A stretch of 64,000 nucleotides of DNA from Calliopum simillimum (lineage: Eukaryota; Arthropoda; Insecta; Diptera; Lauxaniidae): NCBI GenBank assembly GCA_951812925.1, contig OX638370.1, positions 33,103,948 through 33,167,947 of the forward strand. Direction: 5' to 3'. Below the pieces are notes generated by a model. That model searched no databases and was not told where the DNA came from. It saw only the letters and a program-made list of their open reading frames with translations. Numbering within the stretch: the stretch's first letter is position 1; each line of letters starts with the position of its first letter. Positions 11,522 through 22,340 of the stretch are shown here, one piece after another. The position numbers and the translations under genes were made by a program.

Positions 11522-12250
11522 AGTATAATCCAAAAAATAAGCATCCTTACTTACAAGGGTGTTGAAATGAAATCATACATATCCTTTATGATAACATGAA
11601 ACAGCAATTGCACCTCACCCTATAGAATTGAAGTTTTGACCTCTCTGATGAAAATACACTTCACAGAAAAGCATTTGAGGGTTTTCTTAAGCTTTTAATG
11701 ATGATATTCCCTTTGACTTAAACTTATTGTTAGCGGAAACTTACAAAAGTGGGAAGTGTCAAAACAATGTACTGACCAACAGACAAACTGCAGAGTAAAT
11801 ACGCTGCAAAGTGAGGGTGCTACTTTTGTTTCCATAAGGGTGAAAAATTTACCCTTAACAAGTTCAAAACTTTGCATCTTAAAGGTAAAGGCAAAAGTAA
11901 TGTCATTACGTGATTTTCTATTTTATTAAAGATTAGAAAAGCTGGTTATGACAATATCACTTCCTTATCTTGTATAAACAAAATTTTGTAGTTAAAACTT
12001 TCACTTTCATTGCATATAAATAACAAAAAATGTTCTGAAAAATTAAATCAGGTCGTCCAGTTAACTGTTGACCTTGGAATTGTATAATATTTTTAAATTT
12101 TTCCTGTTTTTAAATAATTTACAATATACTTAAACTATGCAATTTATGTTCCCCTACTCAGTACAAAACTCAAGCGAAAATCCAAAAATATTCTTGAAAA
12201 CAAAAGTAAAACTCCAAACTGCCATTGTTCCTACTACACGAGTAAATTGC

Positions 12251-12273
12251 AATTTCATTTCATTTCATTTATT
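12251..12273 (-). repeat. Pentanucleotide 3' tail of the CR1-like element
   Basis: Plus strand reads as repeated ATTTC; on the element strand this is repeated GAAAT. It follows the ORF2 3' UTR directly and takes the place of a poly-A tail. Known CR1-type elements prime reverse transcription from short terminal repeats of this kind. Confidence 0.7.
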
Positions 12274-12555
12274 TGATGCAATTTGTTAGCATATAAGAAT
12301 ACAAGTTCTTTTAAATGCAATAGTTTAAATTAAGATAACAAATTATGTTTACATTTTACATTAAATCACAATAATAATGATCAACATATAAAAGCGCACA
12401 ATTTTACACAAATACCTAAATAACTAGTCATGGTCAAAAGTATTAAAAAACATCCTTAACATATTTGAGAGCTTACGGCTAATGCAAAAAATAAGAAAGA
12501 AAGAAGATGAGAAAAAAAAAAAAAAATTATATAAAATAAGTAAGAGGTAAGAAAG

Positions 12556-15381
12556 TTAAGAAAAGTAGTGAAAGATTAGCTGCCTAAACTTTTTACAGTT
12601 GGATTCACATTTGAGGTGACGTGGAAGGGAGTTCCATAGACGAATAGTGCTAACAAAAAATAGTCTTGAGGAGGTTAAATACTTAAAAAAAGGGATAATG
12701 ACATTATGATTTCGGATTTGCTGACCGAATTGTAATTTTTCATATAAGTAATTTGGCGTCCTGGTATATACAATTTTATGCAAAAAGATTAAATTTCTAA
12801 CACTGAAATAGTCAGTTAGACTACATTTAAGAAGACATTTACTATATGATGAGATATGGTCAAATCTGCTTAGGCCATACACATAGCGCGTTGCATTGTT
12901 AAATGCAATTTGCAACTTGTGGAAAGAGTGGGAATCGAGCTTAGGGTAGACATTTTCGGAATAGGATATGACAGGCATTATCAACTGCATAAAAAGACGC
13001 TTCCTGGTTTCGACTGGAACAAAAGAAGCAGTCATCCTTAAATTTCTTAGTGTATAGTAGATTTTACTTATAACCAAATTAATATGCTCTTCACATGTCA
13101 TTTTTGAGTTTAAGAGAAAACCTAAGCTCTTGGATTTATTCACAAATTCTAACTTTGATCCGTTTAAATAAATAGAGGGCAGTTCATCAAAAGTGTAAGA
13201 TGTTTTCGAGATTGGCAAAACACATGATTTTAAAGGATTTAAAGACAATTTGTTATTTGATGCCCACTTGCTAATATTTTCTAGATCATTATTTACTCTG
13301 CAGCATAGATCTTCAATTAAGCCTATTGGCCGTGAAAGATACAATTGAAGATCATCTGCATATGCATGCATAGAGACATCTTCGCACACACTAAAAATGT
13401 CATTGATGAACAGAGTAAATAGTAAGGGCCCAAGGACTGAGCCTTGAGGCACTCCTTGTTGTAAGGTTAGGAATTGCGAGCATGAATTGCCAACTTTAAC
13501 TCTTTGAGTTCTGTCATTTAAATAGCTGCTTAGAAGTTGAACAGCTTTATCTGAGAAGCCATAAAAGTGCTTGAGCTTCCTACAAAGTAAAACATGATTG
13601 ACGCTATCAAAGGCTTTTGAGAAGTCAAGTAAACAAAGCAAAGTTACGCAGTCATTGTCAAATGATAATCTTATATCATCAGTGATTTTTATAACTGCGG
13701 TATTGCAACTGTGTCCCTTGCGGAAACCAGACTGGAAAGTTGACACAAGCCTTTGACTATTTACATAAGTGCTAATCTGCTCAGCGATCAATAATTCACA
13801 CACTTTAGAGAGTGAACACAGTAAACTAATAGGACGAAAATCACTAGGCACAGATGCAGAGGATGTTTTAGGAACAGGAATAACTGTGGCCATTTTCCAT
13901 AATTTAGGGTAGCAGGAACTCGTGATACAATGGTTTATGATATGGGTCAACGGGCCTAGAATGAATGGCAGCACCAACTTAATAAACTTCAATGGGATAC
14001 CATCTTCACCTATTGCATTAGATTTAATTTTCAGTATATTCCTGGCAACATCAGTTTCGCTTACAGCAATGAATTCAAAATTAAGCAAGGGATTAAGGGG
14101 TGACACTTGCTCAGCGAAGAAATTCTCATCGCCATTACCCGCGGAGTTAGAAAAATGGCTATTAATAGCGTCAGCATCGATATTAAAAGCTGCAGTATCT
14201 TTATTTTTATTACCTACCCCAATTTCTTTAAGATTGCGCCAAAGAATTTTTGTAGGTAAGGAAGTGCTAAGCTTTGACATGAAAAATCTTTTTTTGGCAA
14301 GTCTAACAGTAGAAGTGGCAATATTGCGAGCAGATCGAAATTCTTCCCAGTTAGCATTGGAGGGATTTCTTTTCCACCTAGTATACATTTTATTGCGTTT
14401 TTTGATAGTCATAACTACTAGTCTTGTAAACCAAGGACAAACAATACTTTCCCTTCTAGCCATACGAAGAGGAACATGCACATTAAAAGCATCAATGATA
14501 GTATTCACGAAAAAATTCAATTTTTCATCAACTGTGCTCAAGTACCAAATATCACTCCATGGAACGTGATTTAAGTTGTAATGTAAACTATCATAGTTTA
14601 TAGCTTTGTAATCCCGAAAAGAATAAATTTCAGAGGAATCAATACGGCTTAAGTTTATATCCAGGGTACAAAACAATAAATCATGATCAGAAACAAAGGA
14701 GATCTGATCAAACAAAAGTACTGACGAAGTATCTGATACAGCAAAAATATCTAGGAGACTAGGAGCAGCATTGTTAGCAAAGCGAGTTGGCAGTTCAGTA
14801 TTTATAATACCGAGACCAGTTTCAGCAAAAGCATCAGCTAGACGCTTAGAAATAGAATCATTCAACAGTAAATTGACATTGAAATCACCACAGACGATAA
14901 AGTGAGTATAATCAATTAAGAAGTCAGAGATTGAGGTAAAAAACGGATCAAAGCTAGAATTTCTTGAAGGATTATAAACGCATGAGACAAGAACTCTTGT
15001 GTTATTATCTGTGATTTCCACATTTAAAAATTCCACATCAGAGTCTGTGGATTTGTTTAGCAATCGAGCATTTAAATGACTTCTGTAATATATGGCCACA
15101 CCTCCACCAGTTCGATTAGATCTATCACTCCTTAAAATTTTATAGTTATTTAAACTATAGTATAAGCTACTAATATCAGAGTTGAACCAAGTCTCCGAGA
15201 TGCATATTATGTTAACCAAAGACAGTTCAAAAACATATTTCACAAGATCCAATTTGAAAGCATTTAAGCTCCTCGCATTAAAATGGACAATTTTTAATCC
15301 TGAACGTTGATTGCAAAGGACATTTATAAGTGTTTTGTAGTTTTCGTTAGCACTGTCAATATCATCATTTATGACAGACAT
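12556..15381 (-). CDS. CR1-like ORF2: AP endonuclease and reverse transcriptase
   Basis: Uninterrupted 941-codon frame. Residues about 30-240 form an endonuclease of the exonuclease-endonuclease-phosphatase fold: NARS (35-38), SETW (62-65, catalytic Glu), TGGGVAIYYR (91-100), CGDFNVN (164-170) and SDHD (231-234). Residues about 480-760 are a reverse transcriptase: DFRPISLLCSLSK (514-526), FQSGFRKGHSCNTA (549-562), LLDFSKAFDSVNH (584-596, first Asp of the site), QQGVPQGSVLGPLLF (641-655) and YADD (674-677). The C-terminal part ends in RLWNSLPRHL (914-923), common to CR1/L2/Kiri-type ORF2s. The protein nicks target DNA and copies its own RNA there (target-primed reverse transcription). It starts 164 bp downstream of ORF1. 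All catalytic motifs seen are intact. The 215-codon plus-strand frame at 13922-14569 is its antisense shadow. Confidence 0.93.
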   Translation of the reverse strand: MSVINDDIDSANENYKTLINVLCNQRSGLKIVHFNARSLNAFKLDLVKYVFELSLVNIICISETWFNSDISSLYYSLNNYKILRSDRSNRTGGGVAIYYRSHLNARLLNKSTDSDVEFLNVEITDNNTRVLVSCVYNPSRNSSFDPFFTSISDFLIDYTHFIVCGDFNVNLLLNDSISKRLADAFAETGLGIINTELPTRFANNAAPSLLDIFAVSDTSSVLLFDQISFVSDHDLLFCTLDINLSRIDSSEIYSFRDYKAINYDSLHYNLNHVPWSDIWYLSTVDEKLNFFVNTIIDAFNVHVPLRMARRESIVCPWFTRLVVMTIKKRNKMYTRWKRNPSNANWEEFRSARNIATSTVRLAKKRFFMSKLSTSLPTKILWRNLKEIGVGNKNKDTAAFNIDADAINSHFSNSAGNGDENFFAEQVSPLNPLLNFEFIAVSETDVARNILKIKSNAIGEDGIPLKFIKLVLPFILGPLTHIINHCITSSCYPKLWKMATVIPVPKTSSASVPSDFRPISLLCSLSKVCELLIAEQISTYVNSQRLVSTFQSGFRKGHSCNTAVIKITDDIRLSFDNDCVTLLCLLDFSKAFDSVNHVLLCRKLKHFYGFSDKAVQLLSSYLNDRTQRVKVGNSCSQFLTLQQGVPQGSVLGPLLFTLFINDIFSVCEDVSMHAYADDLQLYLSRPIGLIEDLCCRVNNDLENISKWASNNKLSLNPLKSCVLPISKTSYTFDELPSIYLNGSKLEFVNKSKSLGFLLNSKMTCEEHINLVISKIYYTLRNLRMTASFVPVETRKRLFMQLIMPVISYSENVYPKLDSHSFHKLQIAFNNATRYVYGLSRFDHISSYSKCLLKCSLTDYFSVRNLIFLHKIVYTRTPNYLYEKLQFGQQIRNHNVIIPFFKYLTSSRLFFVSTIRLWNSLPRHLKCESNCKKFRQLIFHYFS

Positions 15382-15545
15382 TAAATGGAAAAGTAAAAAT
15401 CAGGTAAAAAGCAGTAAGCAGCATGAGAATGAAGAAATAAACAGTAAAAAAGGTAAAAAATATACTTAAAAATCTATAATACGCTAAGCAAGCAAGAGAA
15501 TAATAGGCAAAGTCAAACTTAAAGTTAAAATTTAAGTTAAAGACC

Positions 15546-16580
15546 CTATTCATTATTAGTGACACAAGTTGTTTCTTCAGCATCATCCAGATCAAACCCA
15601 TCTTTATCTGAATTAGATTTATTGCTGTCACCTTCAGCATCAGCGGATTCAGCCACATTATTTTCCGAAACAAATTTTTTGAGACTATCAATGCTATCCA
15701 TACGAAATGCAGTACCTTTTTTTTTAAAACGTACGAACACAGAACCGCGTATAGTGAACGCATTGTAAATATATTCTTGCCGCTTATACCCCACTGCAGC
15801 TTGCATGATCTTTCTATTCTCCGGTGTGATACTCTCATAAATATAGACATTATTATCAGAATCGATACCAGCTAAGTTCAATTTAACTGCAGACTTCATC
15901 TTCCTACGATAATCTCCAAATGCTTTCAATACACGATTACGGTCGTAAGGTGTGAGAAATTTCAAAATAATAACAGAATTAGGTTGGATTAGAAGCGGCT
16001 TGACACGAAAAACATCTTTAATAGTTGGTGGAGAAAATTCTATGCCATAACATAAAGAATTGAAGATACTTTTGAGGTTTTCATTTTCCGTAAACGGCAC
16101 TCCAAAAAGCACAGCGTCTGCAGATATATCAACGCTAGTGTTATTGTTTACGTTAACACAGGCTTCAACGTCTTTTTTTAACTTTAGAATTTGCTCACAT
16201 TGACTAGACAAAGCACTCAACTCACGCTCTAAAGCAATTATTTTCTCATTAAGCTCATCACATCTTACTCGTATTAGTTGTAATTCATTTTCAATTTTTT
16301 TCAATATATTACACTCAGCGCTCGTAATTTTGCTAGTTAGTTCATCGAACAATTTTTTGTTGTAGGATTTTAAACGCTCTTCCATTTCTCTTAATTGGAC
16401 TTGAAGAGCTTTAGATGCACTCGTACCATCTGTTTTTAGTATTGTATTTTTTGGTGTTGCATTTGTAGGTGTAGTGGTGCGTGGGGATTGCGCGCCAATT
16501 TTAGCATGTTGGTGCTGCAAGCGGGTTGTTCTCTTTGCACTCATACTCACAAATATGTAATAGTCTATGCAGGTACTCAA
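15546..16580 (-). CDS. CR1-like ORF1: RNA-binding protein with coiled coil
   Basis: 344-codon frame upstream of ORF2 on the same strand. Residues 14-60 are basic and rich in Thr/Pro/Lys. Residues about 57-137 are heptad-like with many Glu, Lys and Leu, consistent with a trimerising coiled coil. Residues about 153-215 (ADAVLFGVPFTENENL through VIILKFLTPYDRNRV) look like an RRM-type fold. Residues about 245-300 (YIYESITPENRKIMQAAV, GSVFVRFKKKGTAFRM) resemble the C-terminal domain shared by many LINE ORF1 proteins and the baculoviral FP-like family. The tail 310-344 is acidic. Such proteins coat the element RNA. A second Met at residue 13 (about 16544), starting MSAKRTTR, is an equally good start. 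The family link comes from motif recognition only. Confidence 0.85.
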   Translation of the reverse strand: MSTCIDYYIFVSMSAKRTTRLQHQHAKIGAQSPRTTTPTNATPKNTILKTDGTSASKALQVQLREMEERLKSYNKKLFDELTSKITSAECNILKKIENELQLIRVRCDELNEKIIALERELSALSSQCEQILKLKKDVEACVNVNNNTSVDISADAVLFGVPFTENENLKSIFNSLCYGIEFSPPTIKDVFRVKPLLIQPNSVIILKFLTPYDRNRVLKAFGDYRRKMKSAVKLNLAGIDSDNNVYIYESITPENRKIMQAAVGYKRQEYIYNAFTIRGSVFVRFKKKGTAFRMDSIDSLKKFVSENNVAESADAEGDSNKSNSDKDGFDLDDAEETTCVTNNE

Positions 16581-17159
16581 AATTGGTTTTCTATTGTTGT
16601 TGTTGGTTTATTGTTTAAAGTGTGGTGAATTATGGATTTTGTTTAGTTTCTGTTGATTTGTTTTTTGCTATTTTTGTTAATTTTATTTAGTAATTGCTTT
16701 GTATTTTATGTCTGTTTTGATCGGTTTTAAGTGGTCTATCAACCTGCAGCTATGTGACGAAAATATTCTTGATTCCAGAACCGCACAAAGTAATGAAACT
16801 ATTGCTATTATAAGTAGAGCTGATAAAAACACGTCCGCACTCAATTACAATTGATAGGGAAGCGAGTTTGTAATTGACATTCGGACAATTTCAGATCCTT
16901 GAAATCAACAACACTCATGGAAGCCAACTGCACTGTGATTGTGAGTATACGAGTACACCATGACCATGGATTTTCCAACCCCACGTTTATTTTACGTACA
17001 AAATAAAAAAACTCTTACCTGTCCTTCCCGTATATCCTTTTTGTCGTTGTATTGCTGTGAATGTTCTGTGTGTCTCTCTCTACATTATTTGTTGCTTTTA
17101 TTGTTTTTGCTTTAATTTTCCATGCTGGTCGCTAGGTTGGCGGCAGTCCTATAAAACAA

Positions 17160-17560
17160 TATAAGTTAGCTCGGAAGATTGAAAATTATTGAAATCGGTC
17201 AACGGACACGCCTACCACCCATGCAAAAAATATATTCAAAATGCAACTTTTGGAGTATGTTTCACGGCAATGCAACCAAAATACATATAAATACTACGAA
17301 TTGTAAGCGCAAGCTCTGAGAAAAAACTGGGCGAATTAGGACAAGAGGGCGTGGCACCTTTCATATAAGCAAAAGCTTCAAAACGCTATACTGAAAGCGG
17401 TTTTTGAGATAATCCAACCAAATTTCACTCAAATACTAAGAACTATTAATTCAACCTCTGAGAAAAAACTCGGTGAATTCGGACAAGAGGGCGTGCCACC
17501 TCCCATATAAGCAAAATTTTCAAAATACTGCTGTGTAGGGTATTTAATGTTTGGCCAGAC
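17160..17560 (+). repeat. TACCC-type dispersed repeat, partial copy
   Basis: Contains at least two diverged internal units, each with 'gagaaaaaact', 'cggacaagagggcgtg', 'ccacctcccatataagcaaaa' and 'ttcaaaatactg'. The same unit recurs at 63050-63450 (plus) and 25200-25730 (minus). A 'gtaggg' box and 'tttaatgtttggcc' close it. Non-coding. Sequence from 16700 to 17160 is unassigned. Confidence 0.6.
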
Positions 17561-17589
17561 CAAAGTTAACACCCTTACTAGTTTGTTGT

Positions 17590-17750
17590 TAATTTAGGAT
17601 TTTTTTTTCAAAAAAGTTTGAAATTCATTCCAGAAAAGTATAAAATTTATTCCAAAATAGTCTAAAATTAATTTTTTTTTTTGGCATTGCTCTATATAAA
17701 TACTTTTTGGTTTTAAATTTAAACTAAAATGTTTACTGTGTAGTTTACTT
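17590..17750 (+). repeat. Dispersed family E copy
   Basis: Matches 57280-57440 in the same orientation: 'ttgaaattcattccagaaaa', 'taaaatttattccaaaatag', 'ttggcattgctctatataaa', and 'aaactaaaatgttta'. Neither copy has visible ends or an ORF. Confidence 0.55.
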
Positions 17751-18149
17751 TATTTTTAGGCAGGCCAAAGGTATCATCCTGGAAAAGGTATCATCGCCAG
17801 AAAAATGGCATACTAAAATGCCGCCCTTCGGCCGTCTTCAACAAAAATCTGGTCAGTTAGTTTTTATCCTTTTAACAAGAGTGAACATTATTTCATTATC
17901 TTTTGGAACAATAGTGAAAGTCGAATAAAGTATGAATTAAAGCTGGGAAGAGATATTCCTCTGATACTACTTACTTATGTATCGATATCCATTCGAAACA
18001 CACACCTGAGCTTTAAACTGAACTGACATAATCCACAATTGTAGTAAACAACATACAAAAGTACAAACAAACATACAACTTCAACAACATTCAATTGTTT
18101 ATTTGTTGTTAAACAAACGTCGCGTCGTCGGCAGCTGTTGTGGTGACCA

Positions 18150-18930
18150 AAATGGTACAACAACACATTTGGGTGACTCTGGGCAAGTGTGGGGAGTGAT
18201 GTGGTAGAGACGGCCGTGTTGTTTAGGGGTCAGCAAAGAAAGTTTTCGTAATTTTTTACTATTTGTTTTTGTTGTCATTGCAGTTGGCAAAGTCTGGCAA
18301 CTTTTTTAATTTTTATTTCTTTTAATAGTGTTCGTGGCCTTCACTAGCAACATCAACATCAACATTACCAATCCCATCATCAACATGTTAACATGTATTT
18401 TTATGTCTGCTTTTTTCCATGAGTGCTTACACTATAAAAAATTTTCATTATTTTCGGGATGTAAAGATATGAAAAGTCAATGGGTGCACTTTTGTTGTAT
18501 AACATTTTCTTCAAACTTTTCAGTTCGTTGGGGTGTTTGCGTCTATATGAGCTTTGTGAAAGATGTTCATTATAAAAAAAACCGCCCCTTTTTTTAAAGC
18601 TTACCTCAACAGTATCTAGGAAACAAAAACCACTCTTAAAACATCTTAAATGAACTTTATTCCATTAGTTATATAACGTTGACCTTAATTGAGCCATAAT
18701 TAGCGCTTTTTGGGTAAAATGTAAAAATATTTTGAAAGAATTTAAAAGAAAAAATGGAATTTTGGGAGATACGAACCAGAAAAACTAGGTCGTACTAGTT
18801 GACATTGAACTCGGATGCCAAACAAATGTGAAAAAGATTTAGGCTTAATTAGACCCTTTACAGCGATACATAATTTTTAAACATCGGACATCGCCTGCCG
18901 ATTTTATAGAAAAAATTCCATTTTGGCTGT
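18150..18930. other. Gene-free AT-rich stretch
   Basis: Contains short chance ORFs (18328-18597 plus, 18099-18290 minus) with no domain. I see no repeat structure, RNA gene or splice-consistent coding block. Confidence 0.3.
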
Positions 18931-18934
18931 TTTT

Positions 18935-19345
18935 AGAGTGGTCCAATATACTATTTTTTTATATGGGCGGTGCCACGCCCCTAAATAGAAAAACGCTTTC
19001 TCTGCTAAACCGCTGCATCGATTTTTAAGAAATTTAATATGGGTATAGGGTTAGCACTAAGGAACGATACAGTGACCATTATGTTTTGCAGTAGGCGTTG
19101 GTTGCTACGGAAAAAAGACCTCACGTCTAAAACACATCGATTTTTATGATATTTGGTATGACCACAGGGTTAGCACTAAGGAACGATAAAATGACCATTA
19201 TGTTTTTTCGTGGGCGGTACCACGCTTCTAATGGCATAATACGCTATCAGTGCTAAGCTCTTGCACTACTTTTAATGAATTCGGTACTGAGATAGGCTTA
19301 ACACTAAAGAAGGCTAATTAAAAAATGATAATTTTTAGAGAGGTG
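18935..19345 (+). repeat. Degenerate tandem repeat with 'ccacgccc' boxes
   Basis: About three diverged units share 'gggttagcactaaggaacg', 'gaccattatgtttt' and 'gggcggtaccacgc' / 'gggcggtgccacgcccc'. The 'gccacgccc' word also occurs in the TACCC-type repeats and at 28820 and 29510. These may be parts of one ancient family. Confidence 0.5.
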
Positions 19346-19394
19346 ACGGTTTCACGGCGAAATTGCTGCATTTATTTTAAATAGAACCGTCCAG

Positions 19395-19800
19395 TGGTCA
19401 AAATTTTACCACAAATGTATTAAATAATTTTGGTACTTTTTAGACACTTTTAGTAATTTTTTTTTACTATGTGGTACAAAATAAAAAAACTCATTTAAAA
19501 TCCATGGTATAATTCAAACGAAATATAAACAAAACAAAACATGAAGTCAGTGCTATGCTTTATGTCTTTCTCTTTGTGTTTTATTCTTTTTTTAGCTCTG
19601 TGTGACACTGTATTTTGTTGTCGTTAATATTAAAAAATTTGTAATCAATTTTACCTGCCTTAAAGTCAAAATATTTACATAATTTTAACTTTGTGCACAT
19701 CTACACACAAATATCTTTCTAATGGTGTATAACTTAAAGTCGTACTCCATTTCTAACATAGAAAAAAAAGATGGACAATTCAAAATGATATAAAAAGTAC
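19395..19800 (-). repeat. Dispersed family A, minus-oriented copy
   Basis: Reverse complement of the family A block order seen at 2705-3125: 'cagtggtcaaaatt', 'tggtacttttta', 'aaaacatgaagtcag', 'tttatgtctttctctttgtg', 'ttaactttgtgcacat', 'ctaatggtgtataac' and 'ccatttctaacata'. No ORF. Confidence 0.65.
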
Positions 19801-20338
19801 TTGTTTCCTAGTGAGCAGTTCAAAGCTTCGAAAAAGAAAATATGCAGCTATTGTTAGTAATTATAGAGACTCTTAAAAGTCAAATTGAAGTGGTCAAATT
19901 TCGGACGCAAGATGAACTCTAGTTTACTTAAATGATTCTCATGATGAGTACGTGTTCGTACTCGAGTTACATTCTCTTATAAGGTTCGCATTGAAGTGAT
20001 GCTCCTTTGGCAGCGCTAAGAATAAGATTTTAAGGTCGCGTCACGTGAAACCATACACTAGTGATTAGCCAATTTAAGACGTTATTTCTTGCAAGCTTTA
20101 CAAGATATTACACCGTCCGACACGATTTTGCACAACTGAAAAAAATTAATATACGAGTAAGTATTGTGAAAAATATGGCTAAAAATAAGTTATACGTGTC
20201 TTCCCGATTTTCTGGATCAGGTCGAATTTTTTTTTAGTCGGTCTTTGAAATTTTTTATTCATGTGTTTAAACGACTCACTAAATTTCACAATCCTTACAT
20301 CTCATTTATTTTATTTCCCTTAATGTTGAAATGCAGTA

Positions 20339-21012
20339 CCCAAGGGCCAAAGAATTGCTTCAAAAGCCTTTCTGAAGTGTTTCCTTTTCACCACTAAGCG
20401 CTTCCGCTCCGTAAGAACTGTTCTTTCTTTTGAACATTGCATGTAATAAAATGTAAGCTCGCTTAAGCTTACCTCAGCCTTACTGCAAAAGGCTTTTTGA
20501 ACCACTTATTTGTAATGCTGCGGTAAGCGTTTTTTCAAAAAAATTAAAAAAAAAAAAAAAATGGCTGCACCAGAATTTGAAGCCACAACCGTCCGTGTAA
20601 TAGATAGAAACAGATTATTTTTACTTACATTTTCCAACTCTTTAGACCGCTACACCAATGTCCGATAATATAAAGAGGTATTTAATTTTTATATTAAGCT
20701 AATGTTGTCGAAACAGAATTTGACATTCGAATGCTCCTACAGCCAGTTTCAATTCAATTAAACAAAAGTAAATAAATAAGAAAGAGAAAGAAAAATTGAA
20801 AAGTGAAATAAAAGTTTGAATAAAAAATATTTAAATAAAAAAAAAATAAAGCAAAAAAAAAATACAAAAAAAATCACCCGGGCTAGGTTCGAACCCATGT
20901 TGTTCTTACTGCAGCCTTATAAAAAATCATTGTGAAAGTGCTCCAAAATTTCTATGGGGTAAGTGCTTTTGAAGTGCTTGGATTAGAAGCGGTAGAAATT
21001 TTTCCTCTTGGG
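20339..21012 (-). mobile_element. TA-flanked element with tRNA-like B boxes
   Basis: CCCAAGGG at 20339 and CCTCTTGGG ending at 21012 form a short imperfect terminal inverted repeat, with TA just outside (20337-20338 and 21013-21014). Inside, on the minus strand, are two tRNA-like B-box segments: GGCTTCAAATTCTGG (complement of 20570-20584) and TGGGTTCGAACCTAGC (complement of about 20882-20897). AAGCGCTT/AAGTGCTT words are frequent. The right end 'atttttcctcttggg' resembles an internal stretch of the element at 60926-61923 ('atttttcctcttggg' on its strand). The arms are degenerate, so the boundary call is tentative. Confidence 0.5.
20868..20945 (-). other. tRNA-like segment (Pol III B box)
   Basis: On the minus strand a GGGTTCGAACCTAG sequence (B-box consensus GGTTCGANNCC) lies downstream of 'aaggctgcagtaagaac'. 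No convincing full cloverleaf or acceptor stem is visible, so it is not called as a tRNA gene. Confidence 0.4.
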
Positions 21013-21014
21013 TA

Positions 21015-22332
21015 TTTGATGAAGGTTTTGGTTTGGCCGTGAAGTTACTTTCAGTTTTTGTTGTTATTCAGTATGAGCCCACGAGTAATTTGGCACATTT
21101 TTTGTGAGTTTATGACAACATGATTTGAATTTTTTCTTTGGTTCAAGGATGATTTTTTTGGATTTAAAATAAAATATTCAAACGAAAGTGCAACGAAATA
21201 AGGTTGAAAGTTAAGATATGGTTCCTTTGGCGATTTTTCTTAGAGTTCTGTTGGCGACTTGGCCCATCCTAATGTACACATACATTAAAAATTGTACAAG
21301 ATAAAGTAGGAAATTGATTCTCTGGGACTAAACGGGGAAAAACAAAACAAAAACTAATAAATTTCTCTATGTGTATTATTGATGTACTTGTTTGTATGAG
21401 AATATCCTGTTTATTGATTTGATACCCTCATGTTAATCGTTCATTCGCTTACTCACTCATTCACCCACTCCCTCATTCATTCATTTTTCTACCAAATCGA
21501 TTCTTTACGTTTGTCTGCGGCGATTGGGGTCTGCTCTTGACTGCAATTACCACAGCTTCAGTTGTTGGTTGTCCAAACATGAAAATGAGTTGATTTGTTT
21601 GTTGTTTGTTGGTTTGTAGTTGTACGGATGTGAATTCCTACCAAGCGTTTTTTGTTTGTATTTGGAATGGTAAAGTGGGGGGATTCACTAAATGTGTGTG
21701 ATGGTTCTTTTTTGTTTATTGGAAAATATGTCTGTGATGATGATGACCGCATGTTGAGTTATACAGTAATTACGAATGGTTTTTCGATGGGTATGAATAG
21801 TTCGTAGTGTCTCTGCGACGAACTCATAGTTTGAAGTGAAAAGTATAACTCTCCATTTCAGACAGTTTTAGTTGGACTTTGCTTGCAAAAGAAAATTTAA
21901 TGAAATTTCAATAGAAATAAGCAGTATAGCGTTTTAAGAAGAAATTTATTTTTCAAACAATTTAAGCCAAGTTTTGTAAAGACTTTCTTTTAACATCTTT
22001 ACTGCATGTTATTCGCAAAAATTTAAGCAATGCACCACAAAAATTCACTTTTAAACCAATAAACTTTCATGTAAAGTATTTTCGAAATTGGTAAAAAAAG
22101 AAGAACAACTTTCGCCTTTTCGCCGAATATTCTTCATTAAAATTCCACACCAACTTCATTAAATACACAAATTTTATTGAATTTTTTGCACCACAACGAC
22201 TGACAGTCGAGATAAATAATTGAGCAGAGCAAAGAGCCGAAGAAGCTGCCGCAAATACCGCTTAAAAGTTACCAATAAAAAATTAATATTAACCACGAAA
22301 ATTTTTCACATGCTGTGGTTATTGAAAATATA
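21015..22332. other. Gene-free stretch with short TCAT repeats
   Basis: A cluster of 'ttcattcactcattcaccc'-like words lies near 21440-21485. The remainder is AT-rich. The 64-codon minus frame at 21558-21752 is a low-complexity artefact. Confidence 0.3.
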
Positions 22333-22340
22333 TTATACAT

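Larger units (their letters stand above)
12251..16688 (-). mobile_element. Near full-length CR1-like non-LTR retrotransposon
   Basis: A minus-strand element with two intact non-overlapping ORFs (ORF1 15546-16580, ORF2 12556-15381), about 300 bp of 3' UTR and about 100-150 bp of 5' UTR. Its 3' end is not a poly-A but a short pentanucleotide array, read on the minus strand as repeated ATGAA/TGAAA, at about 12251-12273. CR1-group elements typically end in such short tandem repeats, and the ORF2 C-terminus (LWNSLP) also fits that group. A candidate imperfect target duplication is AGTAAATTGC at 12241-12250 versus AGTAATTGC at 16689-16697; this sets the proposed 5' end and is uncertain. The intact frames contrast with the decayed elements around it, so this is probably a recent insertion. 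Confidence 0.85.

Noticed and set aside
13922..14569. 215-codon plus-strand ORF
   Set aside because: Lies entirely antisense to the well-supported LINE ORF2 and has no domain.
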